NCBI GenBank assembly: GCA_964512305.1
Contig: CAZEIW010000240.1
Coordinates: 1-64,000 of the forward strand
Length of the DNA: 64,000 nucleotides
Source of the DNA: CAZEIW01 sp964512305
GTDB lineage: Bacteria > Pseudomonadota > Gammaproteobacteria > Burkholderiales > Burkholderiaceae_F
Direction of reading: 5' to 3'
In this document: positions 25,839-33,346 of the stretch, piece by piece
How the letters are laid out: the number at the start of each line of letters is the position of its first letter
How positions within the stretch are numbered: the stretch's first letter is position 1
Program-made: the position numbers and the translations under genes
Notes under the pieces: generated by a model
Told to the model about the DNA's origin: nothing
Seen by the model: only the letters and a program-made list of their open reading frames with translations
The model's database searches: none

Positions 25839-27172
25839 GGCACCACGATCGACTTCTGCGAATCGTCGAACGCCAGCTTCGGCGGCGAGCCGCTCAACGT
25901 GATCGGAAGACTGTCGACGCCGTCGATCCTCAGGCGCACGACATAGCTCCCGGGCGCGACCGCGGGCACGACGAACGTGACGGTGGTCGGCTGGAGAAGA
26001 TCGGCCGGCGTTGCGTCCGGCGTGTCGACGCTCGCCGGCGCAAGCGCCTGGGAGCCGAAGATCACTCTTGCATTCGGCTCCTGCTGCGGCTGCAGGCGCG
26101 GCACGCAGGTGATCGCGACCGTGTCGCCCGCGTGGACCGTTGCCGGCGCCTGCGGACTGAGGCCGATCGTGGGCGCCAAGGCGATCGGGACGCCATTGGT
26201 CACCCAGTCCGGAAGGTTCGCCTCGCTCACTCGCAGACTCAGCACGTAGACGCCGACCGCCCACTCGCTGACCGCGCTCGGCCGCTCGGTGACGCCCGGC
26301 ACGTGCACCGCCAGCGCTCCCGGCAGCGGCGAAGCGGTGGTGGTCAACTCCTGCGAAAGCGAGGCCTTGTCGTTCTCCAGGACCGCGGTCGCCCCGGCCC
26401 GGACGCCCAGGTGGGTTCCAATGATCGTCAGATCGTCGCCCAGGCGCATCGCCGGCAGCGAATCGGAAGCCGCCGGGCGCACCGACGCCAGCGCTGGAAA
26501 CGGGGCGGACGTGGCGACCGGGCCGCGATCGTCCGGGCCGCGCTTCAACACCGGCAGTGGCGACCTCGTCGGACCGGTCCCCTGGATCAGCACCACCGAG
26601 ACCAGGTAGGCCATCGATGGCCTGTATCGAGCCTGCATCGCAGTCCAAAGCTTCGACAGTTCCTCGGCGCTCAGGTACTCGGGCGCGATCTTGATCAGCT
26701 CGATCTGGTCGGCGAGATCGACGGCCGACATCGTGCCGAACGGCCCGGGCAGCAGCGTGCCGTCGACCGGAGGCGGATTGCCGAGCACGGTGCGCAGCTG
26801 CTGGCGGCTCAAGCCGGGAAACTCGTGCATCAGCTGCATCGCGTAGCCGAGCAGTATTTCGGCATTCATGTCCTGCGACCCGTAGGCGGTCAGCAGGTAA
26901 TGCAGGTCCAGTGCGAGCGGGGGATTGGTGACGCGCGCTCCGCCGTTGTCGCGGGACGGCAGATCGGCGTTGCGCCAGCCCGGATTCGGCGTCATCTGGT
27001 ACAGGAACAGGTTGAGCTGGTTCGCCTCGGTCGTACCGGTGCTGATGTGGTCAGGCGGCTTCGCAGTGACGGAGAAGTTCCCGATGTGCGACAGGTCATG
27101 GTCCAACAGGCCGTTGTTCAGGCGGTCGATCAGCGATGCCGTGACGGCAGCGATGGCAAGCGCGCCGCTCAT
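25835..27172 (-). CDS. DUF4255 tail-terminator protein with C-terminal Ig/IPT-like domains
   Basis: A 445-aa protein. Residues 1-~195 are the DUF4255 (Pvc16-N) domain: LAIAAVTASLIDRLNNGLLD, NQLNLFLYQMTPNPGWRN and ALDLHYLLTAYGSQDMNAEI. This corresponds to the Afp16/Pvc16 terminator that caps tube and sheath. Residues ~235-445 form two beta-rich segments (LGDDLTIIGTHLGVRAGATA; TVHAGDTVAITCVPRL) that read as IPT/Ig-like modules, absent from minimal terminators. The start overlaps the preceding gene (ATGA). Confidence 0.9.
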   Translation of the reverse strand: MSGALAIAAVTASLIDRLNNGLLDHDLSHIGNFSVTAKPPDHISTGTTEANQLNLFLYQMTPNPGWRNADLPSRDNGGARVTNPPLALDLHYLLTAYGSQDMNAEILLGYAMQLMHEFPGLSRQQLRTVLGNPPPVDGTLLPGPFGTMSAVDLADQIELIKIAPEYLSAEELSKLWTAMQARYRPSMAYLVSVVLIQGTGPTRSPLPVLKRGPDDRGPVATSAPFPALASVRPAASDSLPAMRLGDDLTIIGTHLGVRAGATAVLENDKASLSQELTTTASPLPGALAVHVPGVTERPSAVSEWAVGVYVLSLRVSEANLPDWVTNGVPIALAPTIGLSPQAPATVHAGDTVAITCVPRLQPQQEPNARVIFGSQALAPASVDTPDATPADLLQPTTVTFVVPAVAPGSYVVRLRIDGVDSLPITLSGSPPKLAFDDSQKSIVVP

Positions 27173-27939
27173 CGTGAGCCCCGGCTGCGCCGCTGCAGGT
27201 AATCGTCGAGATTGAGCCGCGGCGCGGGCCTGGCGGCCGGGACGGTGCGCCCCTCGGACGGAGAGGCGGCGCGGATTTCGAGGCGGCCGATCGAGACACG
27301 GACCGTCGGCCGGCCGGCGGCGGATGCATCTCCCGGGGGCGCCTCGCTGGCCCTGACCAGCTTCACGGCCCGGGCCGTTGCCGATGCCAGCGGCGCGAGA
27401 ACGTGCCCGCTGTCCCGGCTCTTGCCCGGCGGCGAAGCCTGAAGCGACTCCGCCCGCCGCGTGGCGCGGGTCACGCGGCTCGCTCCTTCGTCCGCAGCGT
27501 CGGCCGGCTCTCGTTCTTCGCGCCTGCCCGGCGCCGGCAAAGCGGCGTTCGCCGCAGCTCGATCCGGGTCCGCGCCGAGAGGCGCAGGACTCACGGCTCT
27601 GCCTGCCGCGGGCGTGATCGCCGCCGCGCCGGCCTCGGTCTGCCGGCGAACCGGCGCGATGGCCATTCCGATTCCCGCCGCATGCTGCGCCGGAACCGCC
27701 ACCAGGGCCCCCGATCCAGGCAGCCGCACAGGCGCAACGGTGTCCCGATCCCGCGCGACCACGGCCGGCCGCTCGGGCGGGACCAGAGTCGACCGATGCG
27801 ACGGATCGTCGCCGCGCCCGGTATCGGGCTGGACCGACCGGCCGGGCTCCACCGGCTCGAACAGCGTCGGGCGCCGGCGCTGGAGGGTCGGCGCCCGCTG
27901 CGCGGCCCGCGCGATCAGGTTCCCGAGGAAGCCGCTCAC
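27169..27939 (-). CDS. Pro/Arg-rich CIS-associated protein, function unknown
   Basis: A 256-aa protein starting VSGFLGNLIARAAQRAPTLQ at a GTG that overlaps the upstream stop (GTGA). It ends LNLDDYLQRRSRGSR. Between these short conserved-looking ends the chain is low-complexity and disordered (Pro, Arg, Ala). Proteins with this architecture occur beside DUF4255 in CIS loci. A flexible connector or assembly factor is conceivable but unproven. Terminal basic motifs may bind a partner. Confidence 0.75.
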   Translation of the reverse strand: MSGFLGNLIARAAQRAPTLQRRRPTLFEPVEPGRSVQPDTGRGDDPSHRSTLVPPERPAVVARDRDTVAPVRLPGSGALVAVPAQHAAGIGMAIAPVRRQTEAGAAAITPAAGRAVSPAPLGADPDRAAANAALPAPGRREEREPADAADEGASRVTRATRRAESLQASPPGKSRDSGHVLAPLASATARAVKLVRASEAPPGDASAAGRPTVRVSIGRLEIRAASPSEGRTVPAARPAPRLNLDDYLQRRSRGSR

Positions 27940-28664
27940 GCACGCACCATCTCGACGTACTGCCGGCGGCGCGACGGACTCAGGGCGAGGATCTCGGCCT
28001 CGCTCCATCCATACGCGCGCGCCAGCAGGTGCACATCGACCAGCGTCCGCTGGGCCCAGTCTTCGAGCTCATCGCAGAGATAGGACACGACGTCGAAGCT
28101 CGCGCTCCACGCGTGTCCGCAACCCGGGCAGGTCAGGGCGATCCGCGTGTCGGCCGCCGGGTCGTGCCGCGCCATGTCCCGCTCGATCAGATCCACGACC
28201 TCCGGCGGCAGGCGATCGACCTCTTCGGGACGCGAGCGCCGTTGGACCGAATCAACGCAACGCTGCAGGAGCGCGGCGTGCGCGCGGTCCGCGTCCTCGA
28301 GGCAAAGGACCGCCAGCAGGTCTTCGCTGTTCGGCAGGCGGTATTCGATGGCATAGTCGCCGGCGCGCAGCCTCAACCCCTGCGGCGGCGCCGCCGCGGG
28401 GGCCGCCCGGATGTCGCCGGCCGCGAAATTCGCCTCGAGCTCCGCGCCGCAGCCCGGACATTGGACGATCGTCTGCAGCCGCGGGCCGAAGAGCGATTCG
28501 CGGAAATCCAGAAGCCGCGCGTCGCGCTCGCCGACGGGCGCACTGGCCCAGTCGAAAGCCGCCGGCGAGCAGCACTCGAGCAGCGCCAGTGCGCGCCGGA
28601 TCGGGTGAGAGCCGGAACACCGCTCCCACACCTGCAGCAGCATGGCCGGACTCAACGCTTCCAT
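27936..28664 (-). CDS. Zinc-ribbon CIS protein (T4 baseplate gp26-like group)
   Basis: A 242-aa mostly helical protein with two CPGCG knuckles (~residue 70, VQCPGCGAEL; ~residue 180, LTCPGCGHAW) that together look like one zinc site. The remainder (GDYAIEYRLPNSEDLLAVL, VVSYLCDELEDWAQRTLVDV, RAYGWSEAEILALSPSRRRQ) fits the T4-baseplate/tape-chaperone-like proteins found after tube genes. Start 28664 gives the family-like MEALSPAMLLQVWER; a GTG at 28688 is an alternative. It follows the tube gene by 61 nt. Confidence 0.78.
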   Translation of the reverse strand: MEALSPAMLLQVWERCSGSHPIRRALALLECCSPAAFDWASAPVGERDARLLDFRESLFGPRLQTIVQCPGCGAELEANFAAGDIRAAPAAAPPQGLRLRAGDYAIEYRLPNSEDLLAVLCLEDADRAHAALLQRCVDSVQRRSRPEEVDRLPPEVVDLIERDMARHDPAADTRIALTCPGCGHAWSASFDVVSYLCDELEDWAQRTLVDVHLLARAYGWSEAEILALSPSRRRQYVEMVRA

Positions 28665-28725
28665 GGGGGGCGGCGGCCGGCGCGGCACAAGGGGCGGCGC
28701 GCACGCATCGTGCTCGATGCCCCGC

Positions 28726-29250
28726 TCATGCCGGCTCGGTGAAGCTCGGTTCGGCCGGCTCAGGCACCTCGACGTCGCGCTCCCATCCCTCGTTTTCCAG
28801 CTTGATGTGCTGGATCGCGACCGCGTTGGCGTTGGCATCCAGATCCGGCAGCGCCTGGAACTCGGAGACCCACGCCCGATAGACCTTGTAGCTGATCGCG
28901 AGTTGCCCGGCCTCGTTGTAGACCTCGATGATCACTTCCTTCCGGAAGTCCTTCAGCGAGCTCTCCGATCCCAGGCCGGCACCGAAATTCCATACCTTGT
29001 TGGCCCACTGCTCGAAGTCCTTGTCGTGGGTCACGCCTCGCTCCAGCGTGATCGCCTCGTATTCCGTTCGCCCCGGCGACTTGCGGCTGCTGCTGGGATC
29101 GCCCCCCTCGCGGTGCTTGACGACCTCGGTCGTGCGCTTCAGTGCGCTGACCTTGCTGATCCCCGCGACGTAGCGCCCGTCCCACTTCACGCGGAACTTG
29201 AAGTTCTTGTAGGGATCGAAGCGCTGCGCGTTTACCGTGAACTGTGCCAT
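28726..29250 (-). CDS. CIS inner tube protein (T4 gp19-like)
   Basis: A 174-aa phage tail tube protein. It has the gp19-like features FDPYKNFKFRVKWDGRYVAG near the N-terminus, VVKHREGGDPSSSRKSPGRT and EAITLERGVTHDKDFEQWAN in the middle, and VYRAWVSEFQALPDLDANAN near the C-terminus. Stacked hexamers of this protein form the tube propelled on contraction. ATG 29250 is used with AGGAG ~11 nt upstream. It follows the sheath gene by 26 nt. Confidence 0.94.
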   Translation of the reverse strand: MAQFTVNAQRFDPYKNFKFRVKWDGRYVAGISKVSALKRTTEVVKHREGGDPSSSRKSPGRTEYEAITLERGVTHDKDFEQWANKVWNFGAGLGSESSLKDFRKEVIIEVYNEAGQLAISYKVYRAWVSEFQALPDLDANANAVAIQHIKLENEGWERDVEVPEPAEPSFTEPA

Positions 29251-29276
29251 TGCCTGGGTCTCCTGGTCGACGGATC

Positions 29277-31091
29277 TCAAACCGCAATCTGGCCGGCGAT
29301 CTGCTGCAGCTGGATCACGACGAACTCGGCCGGCTTGAGCGGCGCAAAGCCGACGACGATGTTCACCACGCCGTTATCGATGTCGTTCTGCGTCGTGGTT
29401 TCCTTGTCGCACTTGACGAAGTACGCATCGCGCGGCGTCGTGCCCTGAAAGGCGCCCTGCCTGAACAGGTTGTGCATGAAGGCGCCCACGTTGAGCCGGA
29501 TCTGGGCCCACAGCGGCTCGTCGTTCGGCTCGAACACCACCCATTGCGTGCCGCGGTAAAGGCTCTCCTCGATGTAGAGCGCCGTGCGGCGGACCGGGAT
29601 GTACTTCCACTCCGACGCGAGGCGGTCGTCTCCCTGCAACGTGCGCGACCCCCATACGACGCGGCCCGCGGCGGGCATCACGCGCAGGCAGTTGATGCCC
29701 AGCGGGTTGAGCTCCCCGTTTTCGGCGTCGTTCAGGGGCACGCTGAGCTGCGGCACGGCCACCAGCGCCGCCTGGAGCCCGGCCGGGGCCTTCCACACGC
29801 CACGGTCCGTATCGGTCCTCGCGAACACGCCTGCGATCGCGCCGCACGGCACGAAGTCCTCCATCTGGCTGTCATGCAGGGGATCGGGCTCGGTCAGGCG
29901 CGGAAAGAACAGCGCCGCGTTCTTGCTGCTCGTGCCGATGTTCGCCACGCCGGCCTTCGCCTTGTCCTTGTCGGTCCAGTCGGAGGGCGGATCGATCAGA
30001 AGCATCGCCCGCCTGTATTCGCAGTAGGCCGCGGCGGCGCCCGTCAGCGACGAATTGTCGACGTCGCCCGAGTCGAGATACGGCGGAATGCACAGGATGT
30101 TGAACAGGTCCGCGTTGTTCAGCGCGTAGAGCCCTTCCTTGTTGGCCTGCTTGCCCGGCCCCGTGAAGTCGTTGACGTCCAGTGCGCTGCCGTCCGAGGC
30201 CTGGTCGGCGGGAGCCACCTTCGAGTTGGTCGCCTTGCTGTTGTCTGCCCAGATGTCGGTCTCGCCCTTGCTGGGGTCGGGATCCGGGTGGGCGGTCGGC
30301 CGCGAGGCCGGCAGCGCGCCGTTCGTGTCGACCAGCACCGAGTCGTTCGCCAGGACCTTGTCGACCTGGCGCACGCTTCCGGGAACCACGGAGACGCTGC
30401 GGAACAGTTCGACCCGGCCCGTCGTGCCGTCCCGGATCGACAGGTTGAACTGGGTGGCCGCATCCGGACCTACGACGTCGTAGTCGATGCGCGCGCGCAG
30501 CGAATTGGCCCAGCTTCCCTCGTACTTGGCGATCAGCCCGAGCTCGTTCGCGGCCAGGACCGCCTTCGTGTTGGGGGCCGCGGTGGCCACCGCGGCCGTG
30601 GCCGCGCTGGCGACATCGGCAGCGCTCGCGCCCGTGACTGCCGCGGCCGCCGCGGCCGCTGCTGCGACGGCCTTGGCCGCCGTCATCTCGGGGTCGGTCG
30701 TGTAGCTCGCCGCCTTCGTCGCCGCGCCCGCGGCCGCGGTGGCGGCGTCCGCCCCGGTTGCCGCCGCCGCGGTGGCCTTGGCCGCCGCCTGAGCCTTGGC
30801 CTGGTCGGCCGGCGAAGCGAACTTCGGGTGGTAGAGCCGGACGATGATGGCCTGGCTGCCGCCGTTGAGGAAGAAGTCGCGCACCGCGTAGCCCAGCGTG
30901 CTGCCGGCCCACAGTCCGCCGAAGATCCGCTCGAAGTCCCCGTAGCTGTTGATCGTCACCGGCTCGTCGGTCGGCCCGCGGAGCGCGCGGCCGATGAACG
31001 CCGTGATCGAGGTCGCCACACCGGTGATCGTGTGCACGCCGCTCGGGATTTCCTCGACATACACGCCTGGATAGGTCAGCGTTGCGGGCAT
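29277..31091 (-). CDS. CIS contractile sheath protein with Ala-rich insertion
   Basis: A 604-aa phage tail sheath family protein. The canonical start (TYPGVYVEEIPSGVHTITGV, TSITAFIGRALRGP) and end (LNVGAFMHNLFRQGAFQGTT, VVNIVVGFAPLKPAEFVVIQ) contain the handshake strands linking sheath subunits. Between residues ~93 and ~182 lies an almost pure Ala/Thr/Asp/Lys insertion, breaking the usual distance after the first domain. A strong ribosome site (AGGAGAAG) precedes ATG 31091. It is the first large structural gene of the operon. Confidence 0.95.
   Translation of the reverse strand: MPATLTYPGVYVEEIPSGVHTITGVATSITAFIGRALRGPTDEPVTINSYGDFERIFGGLWAGSTLGYAVRDFFLNGGSQAIIVRLYHPKFASPADQAKAQAAAKATAAAATGADAATAAAGAATKAASYTTDPEMTAAKAVAAAAAAAAAVTGASAADVASAATAAVATAAPNTKAVLAANELGLIAKYEGSWANSLRARIDYDVVGPDAATQFNLSIRDGTTGRVELFRSVSVVPGSVRQVDKVLANDSVLVDTNGALPASRPTAHPDPDPSKGETDIWADNSKATNSKVAPADQASDGSALDVNDFTGPGKQANKEGLYALNNADLFNILCIPPYLDSGDVDNSSLTGAAAAYCEYRRAMLLIDPPSDWTDKDKAKAGVANIGTSSKNAALFFPRLTEPDPLHDSQMEDFVPCGAIAGVFARTDTDRGVWKAPAGLQAALVAVPQLSVPLNDAENGELNPLGINCLRVMPAAGRVVWGSRTLQGDDRLASEWKYIPVRRTALYIEESLYRGTQWVVFEPNDEPLWAQIRLNVGAFMHNLFRQGAFQGTTPRDAYFVKCDKETTTQNDIDNGVVNIVVGFAPLKPAEFVVIQLQQIAGQIAV
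30546..30815 (-). repeat. Ala-rich low-complexity insertion in the sheath gene
   Basis: These ~90 codons encode mainly Ala with spaced Thr, Lys and Asp (for example AVAAAAAAAAAVTGASAADV), replacing or extending a surface domain of the sheath. The DNA is GCC/GCG-repetitive but not a simple tandem repeat. Confidence 0.8.
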
Positions 31092-31190
31092 AAGCTCTTC
31101 TCCTCAATCAGTGATCTGCTCCGCCCGGTCGGACGGCCGCGGTCTGGCGCGAATGACGCTGCAAATCGGATTTCTCGATCCTCGCGACGC

Positions 31191-31448
31191 TCACTCGGTT
31201 TTCCTCGCCCCCTGCGCGCCCGAATAGACGGTTCCGCTGTCCGGCATGTGGGTCTCGACCAGTTCGCCGGCCGCGACCAGCGCGTCCAGGGCCCGCTGCA
31301 CCTCGACCAGCGACCGATTCGCCAGCCGTGCCGGCAGCCACCAGTCATTGATACCGACAGCGCTGTCCGCGGCGCCGGGATGCAATCGCAGGTAGGCGCG
31401 AATCGCATCTTCGATCGCCGCATCTGCGCCGCGACGCTCGGCGGTCAT
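31191..31448 (-). CDS. Small winged-helix-like protein, first gene of the CIS operon
   Basis: An 85-aa protein with a compact helix-helix-strand pattern: AIEDAIRAYLRLHPGAADSA, GINDWWLPARLANRSLVEVQ and RALDALVAAGELVETHMPDS. This resembles a winged-helix domain with a recognition-like helix and a beta wing. ATG 31448 is preceded by GGAG and lies ~27 nt after the expected transcription start of the sigma-54 promoter. A longer upstream start would be translated through that promoter. Its place before the sheath suggests a regulatory or assembly role; function unknown. Confidence 0.75.
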   Translation of the reverse strand: MTAERRGADAAIEDAIRAYLRLHPGAADSAVGINDWWLPARLANRSLVEVQRALDALVAAGELVETHMPDSGTVYSGAQGARKTE

Positions 31449-31485
31449 GTCCGCTCCGGCGCTGGCGAGATGTAGGCCTTCCTGG

Positions 31486-31501
31486 AGCAAGGACGATGCC
31501 A
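31486..31501 (-). promoter_or_regulatory. Sigma-54 (RpoN) promoter for the CIS operon
   Basis: On the minus strand the sequence reads TGGCAT-CGTCC-TTGCT, against the consensus TGGCAC-N5-TTGC(A/T). Both the -24 GG and -12 GC and their spacing are exact. Start would be near 31475, 27 nt before the first CIS gene. The gene just upstream encodes a sigma-54 activator. Confidence 0.75.
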
Positions 31502-31587
31502 ACCGGCGGCGGCCGGGACGTCCGTCCCGAATCAACGCGTTAGCGGCGATTGCGCCCCTGTCCGAAGGCGCGAGCGAGGTGGAATTC

Positions 31588-31600
31588 GACCCAGTGGGTC
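31588..31600. promoter_or_regulatory. Palindromic activator-site candidate upstream of the sigma-54 promoter
   Basis: GACCCAGTGGGTC is a perfect 13-bp palindrome (centre G) flanked by TT/AA symmetry, ~87 bp upstream of the -24 element. That is the usual distance for an enhancer site bound by the Fis-type helix-turn-helix of a sigma-54 activator. Confidence 0.6.
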
Positions 31601-31614
31601 AAAAGATGCACAAC

Positions 31615-32685
31615 TCAGGCCGCGCGATCCTCGCGCGAAGACTGGCTGCGCGCCAGGCCGTGCTTGCGCACGAGCTTGTTGAGCTGGCTGCGCTCCTGGC
31701 CACAGAGGCGCGCCGCCTGGGAGATGTTGCCGCCGGTCCGCGACAGCAGTTCGGTCAGGTAGGCTCGCTCGAACGCCAGCAACGCCTGCGCCCTGGCCTG
31801 CCGGAAGCTGCTGTGCGTGATGCCGGCTCCGCCGCCATCCAGACACATTGCGCGGACCGGTTGCGTCGCCGGATCGAGCCTGAGTTCCCCGCCGTCATTG
31901 AGCAGGACGGCGCGATGCAGAAGATTTTCCAGCTCGCGGACATTGCCTGGCCAGTCATGGCCGCGCAGCCAGCTCGCGCTCTCCGCGTCCAGGCGGACCG
32001 GCGCCCTCTCGTACCGGCGGCAGAAGCGCTCGATGAACGCCTCCGCAAGCAGCAACACGTCGCCCCCGCGCTCGCGCAGCGGCGGCATGCTCAGGACGAG
32101 GACGTTCAGGCGAAACAGCAGATCCTGGCGGAACGACCCGGTCCTGACCAGCTCCGCGAGGCTCGTGTTGCTCGCCGCGATGAGCCGAACGTTGGCCGTG
32201 CGGTTCGAGTTGGCGCCGACCGGACGGTATTCCAGGTCCTGCAGGAAGCGCAGCAGTGCCATCTGCCCGCGCGCCCCCAGGCCTTCGATCTCATCGAGAA
32301 AGAGCGTGCCTCCCTCGGCCTGGCCGACGATACCGCCGCGCGCCTCGCGCGCATCGGTGAACGCTCCGCGCACATGGCCGAACAACTCGTTTTCGACCAG
32401 CGTCTCCGGGATCGCGCCGCAATTGATCGGCAGGAAGGGCGCGTTGCGCCGATGACCGGAATAGTGGATCGCGCGTGCCGCAAGCTCCTTGCCCGTGCCC
32501 GTTTCGCCCTCGATCAGGACCGGCGCATCGCATCGCGAGAGCCTTCCGATCAGGGCGAGGACCTCGACGAACACAGGGGACTGTCCGATGAACAGTGAAT
32601 CGCCCTGCGCCGGGGCAGGCGCGCCGCAACCGGTTCCCGGCGCGTCGAGGTGCTGGCGCGATACGGCGTGATCAAGCCGTCTCAT
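31615..32685 (-). CDS. Sigma-54-dependent activator (Fis-type), short form without sensor domain
   Basis: A 356-aa AAA+ enhancer-binding protein. Walker A is GETGTGKE (~residue 62) and Walker B GGTLFLDEI. The sigma-54 contact loop reads GAFTDA (~residue 108) instead of the usual GAFTGA. A C-terminal Fis-like HTH (GGNISQAARLCGQERSQLNK, ~320) binds DNA. Only ~30 residues precede the AAA+ core, so there is no receiver, PAS or GAF sensor. Start 32685 is the first ATG; a TTG at 32766 would lengthen it. It is encoded directly upstream of, and on the same strand as, the sigma-54 promoter of the CIS operon, so it is the likely switch for that operon. Confidence 0.9.
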   Translation of the reverse strand: MRRLDHAVSRQHLDAPGTGCGAPAPAQGDSLFIGQSPVFVEVLALIGRLSRCDAPVLIEGETGTGKELAARAIHYSGHRRNAPFLPINCGAIPETLVENELFGHVRGAFTDAREARGGIVGQAEGGTLFLDEIEGLGARGQMALLRFLQDLEYRPVGANSNRTANVRLIAASNTSLAELVRTGSFRQDLLFRLNVLVLSMPPLRERGGDVLLLAEAFIERFCRRYERAPVRLDAESASWLRGHDWPGNVRELENLLHRAVLLNDGGELRLDPATQPVRAMCLDGGGAGITHSSFRQARAQALLAFERAYLTELLSRTGGNISQAARLCGQERSQLNKLVRKHGLARSQSSREDRAA

Positions 32686-33346
32686 GGCATCGGCGATTGG
32701 AAGACAGACGCGCGGGTCTTTCCGAACAATCGGCCGTATCGTAAGAGCGTTGCCTGCCCCGGGCAACGCGAACTTTCACCGCGAACGACCTGGCGTTGCG
32801 GTCGCGTTCGGAATCGTCCGATCTTGAAGCCCGACGGTCGAAGGCTCGAGCGGGTTTCACCGAAGTGGGATCTTTTCACGCAACGGTTGCCGGATTTCGA
32901 GTGCTCGCCAGGACATTCAGTCGCACTTCAGCGCGAACATACAAAGTGTGCGCACCGAGCAAGTTCGAGCCGACTATTGACCATTATTGCGTCGTGGTTG
33001 CACAGCGCACCCGCAGTGTCGGCCCGATCGGCAATCACCGCCTGTGAAAATCCTGCAAGATCGTCGATGAATCGGTTGCTTTCTCCGGTTCGTCGGCTTG
33101 ATTACCTTTCCCCTCGCGCTGCGAGCCGGATCGAGTCGCCGATGCGGCTTGCCTGTGGTGCTTCGACTCTCGCGTCGACAGTGGCCGCGCATTGGAAACC
33201 GCGCGCGACGCGAACCCACGGCGTTGCTTTCTTGCGTCGCACGTTTCGGGCGCAGCGGCATTGGGATATCTTGCCGACAGCGGGAAGCGGCCCTTCCGAG
33301 GCGACGAGGAAGGCGGCGGTTCAAGAAGACCAACGAGGGGGACTCC
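32686..33346. other. Divergent intergenic region between sigma-54 activator and cytochrome cluster
   Basis: This is 661 bp without a convincing gene. Reading frames crossing it lack family-like sequence and ribosome sites, and the region has lower GC than its surroundings. It must hold the promoters of the activator (minus) and of the cytochrome cluster (plus). I could not pick out a good -35/-10 pair, sigma-54 element or strong palindrome. A GAGGGGGA ribosome site ends it at the plus-strand side. Confidence 0.6.

Noticed and set aside
5684..31448. Reading the phage-tail-like genes as a prophage or type VI system.
   Set aside because: No capsid, terminase, integrase, lysis genes or TssJLM membrane complex. 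DUF4255, DUF4157, DUF6519 and the Pvc15-like ATPase fit a CIS/eCIS locus instead.
33200..33346. A sigma-54 promoter before the lipoprotein cytochrome (TTGGGATATCTTGCC).
   Set aside because: GG to GC spacing is 8 nt instead of the required 10, and the flanks do not match consensus.
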